Shown here: positions 63,980 through 64,000 of the stretch, one piece after another
Layout of the letters: each line of letters begins with the position of its first letter
How positions within the stretch are numbered: position 1 is the first letter of the stretch
Program-made: the position numbers and the translations under genes
Notes under the pieces: model-generated
Databases searched by the model: none
What the model was told of the DNA's origin: nothing
The model's input: only the letters and a program-made list of their open reading frames with translations
Origin: Methyloligella solikamskensis
GTDB taxonomy: Bacteria > Pseudomonadota > Alphaproteobacteria > Rhizobiales > Methyloligellaceae
Assembly (NCBI RefSeq): GCF_042676065.1
Contig: NZ_JBHTJO010000001.1
Location: forward strand, 496,001 to 560,000
Length of the DNA stretch: 64,000 nt
Direction of reading: 5' to 3'

Positions 63980-64000
63980 AGGCGAGGGGGCGGTCGTGAT

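Overview
This window is high-GC chromosomal DNA from an alphaproteobacterium, most likely of the order Hyphomicrobiales (Rhizobiales). The evidence is gene content and order. There is a run dapF-mtaB-ftsY-yciB facing a convergent ccmG-ccmD-ccmC-ccmB-ccmA block that diverges from acnA. There is also an ispA/mtgA/rpmF block, a phaR/phaA/phaB set, metX-metW back to back with hisC-tyrC, and ftsE-ftsX-ydcF-plsC. Alphaproteobacterial families such as DUF2794, DUF1223, PhaR and the TIGR02302/DUF4175 type are present. I see no phage, insertion sequence, CRISPR array, rRNA or tRNA; most of the window is core genome.

Layout. Bases 1-4700 hold lysine/cell-wall precursor, tRNA modification and membrane-targeting genes. 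Bases 4850-8600 hold a MarR regulator with a 31-bp palindromic operator and the cytochrome c maturation (ccm) operon. Bases 8600-13350 hold aconitase, a DUF1223 protein and a DUF2794 protein, separated by palindromic repeats and a probable minus-strand small RNA. Bases 13500-20800 hold a Bax inhibitor-1 family protein, the ybbP-ybbA/tesA set and a three-gene ynbA-ynbB-acyltransferase lipid module. Bases 20800-25300 hold a bd-type quinol oxidase, a photolyase and a macrodomain protein. Bases 25350-29520 form a zinc region: DUF1007 and NicO genes diverge from zur, a 52-codon membrane ORF, znuC and znuB. Bases 29600-36700 hold isoprenoid genes (ispG, ispA), a large repeat-rich autotransporter, mtgA and rpmF. 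Bases 36850-43250 hold a degenerate GGDEF-EAL protein behind a hairpin-rich leader, the PHB genes and a response-regulator/cyclase fusion. Bases 43300-51900 hold azoR/hxlR, gloB with a methyltransferase, metX-metW, hisC-tyrC, a ChaC-like protein and an unknown gene under a clear LexA-type promoter. Bases 52000-63980 hold plsC-ydcF-ftsX-ftsE, a zinc-ribbon/DUF3426 protein, hpt, a TIGR02302 protein, lysA, lptM, argH and a TlpA-type thioredoxin.

Several systems work together. The ccm genes export heme and reduce apocytochrome thiols. The ynb-type genes and two PlsC-type acyltransferases make or remodel phospholipid. The zur/znu/NicO genes look like one metal-homeostasis locus. lysA and dapF share the diaminopimelate/lysine pathway. 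phaA and phaB make 3-hydroxybutyryl-CoA under PhaR.

The items most worth a second look are four. The first is a minus-strand RNA near 12632-12792 with a CCUCCC hairpin loop and its own terminator. The second is the LexA box lying inside a strong promoter in front of an unknown 137-residue protein. The third is the ynbAB-acyltransferase module, whose phosphatidyltransferase lacks one canonical aspartate. The fourth is the hairpin-rich leader before the GGDEF-EAL gene.
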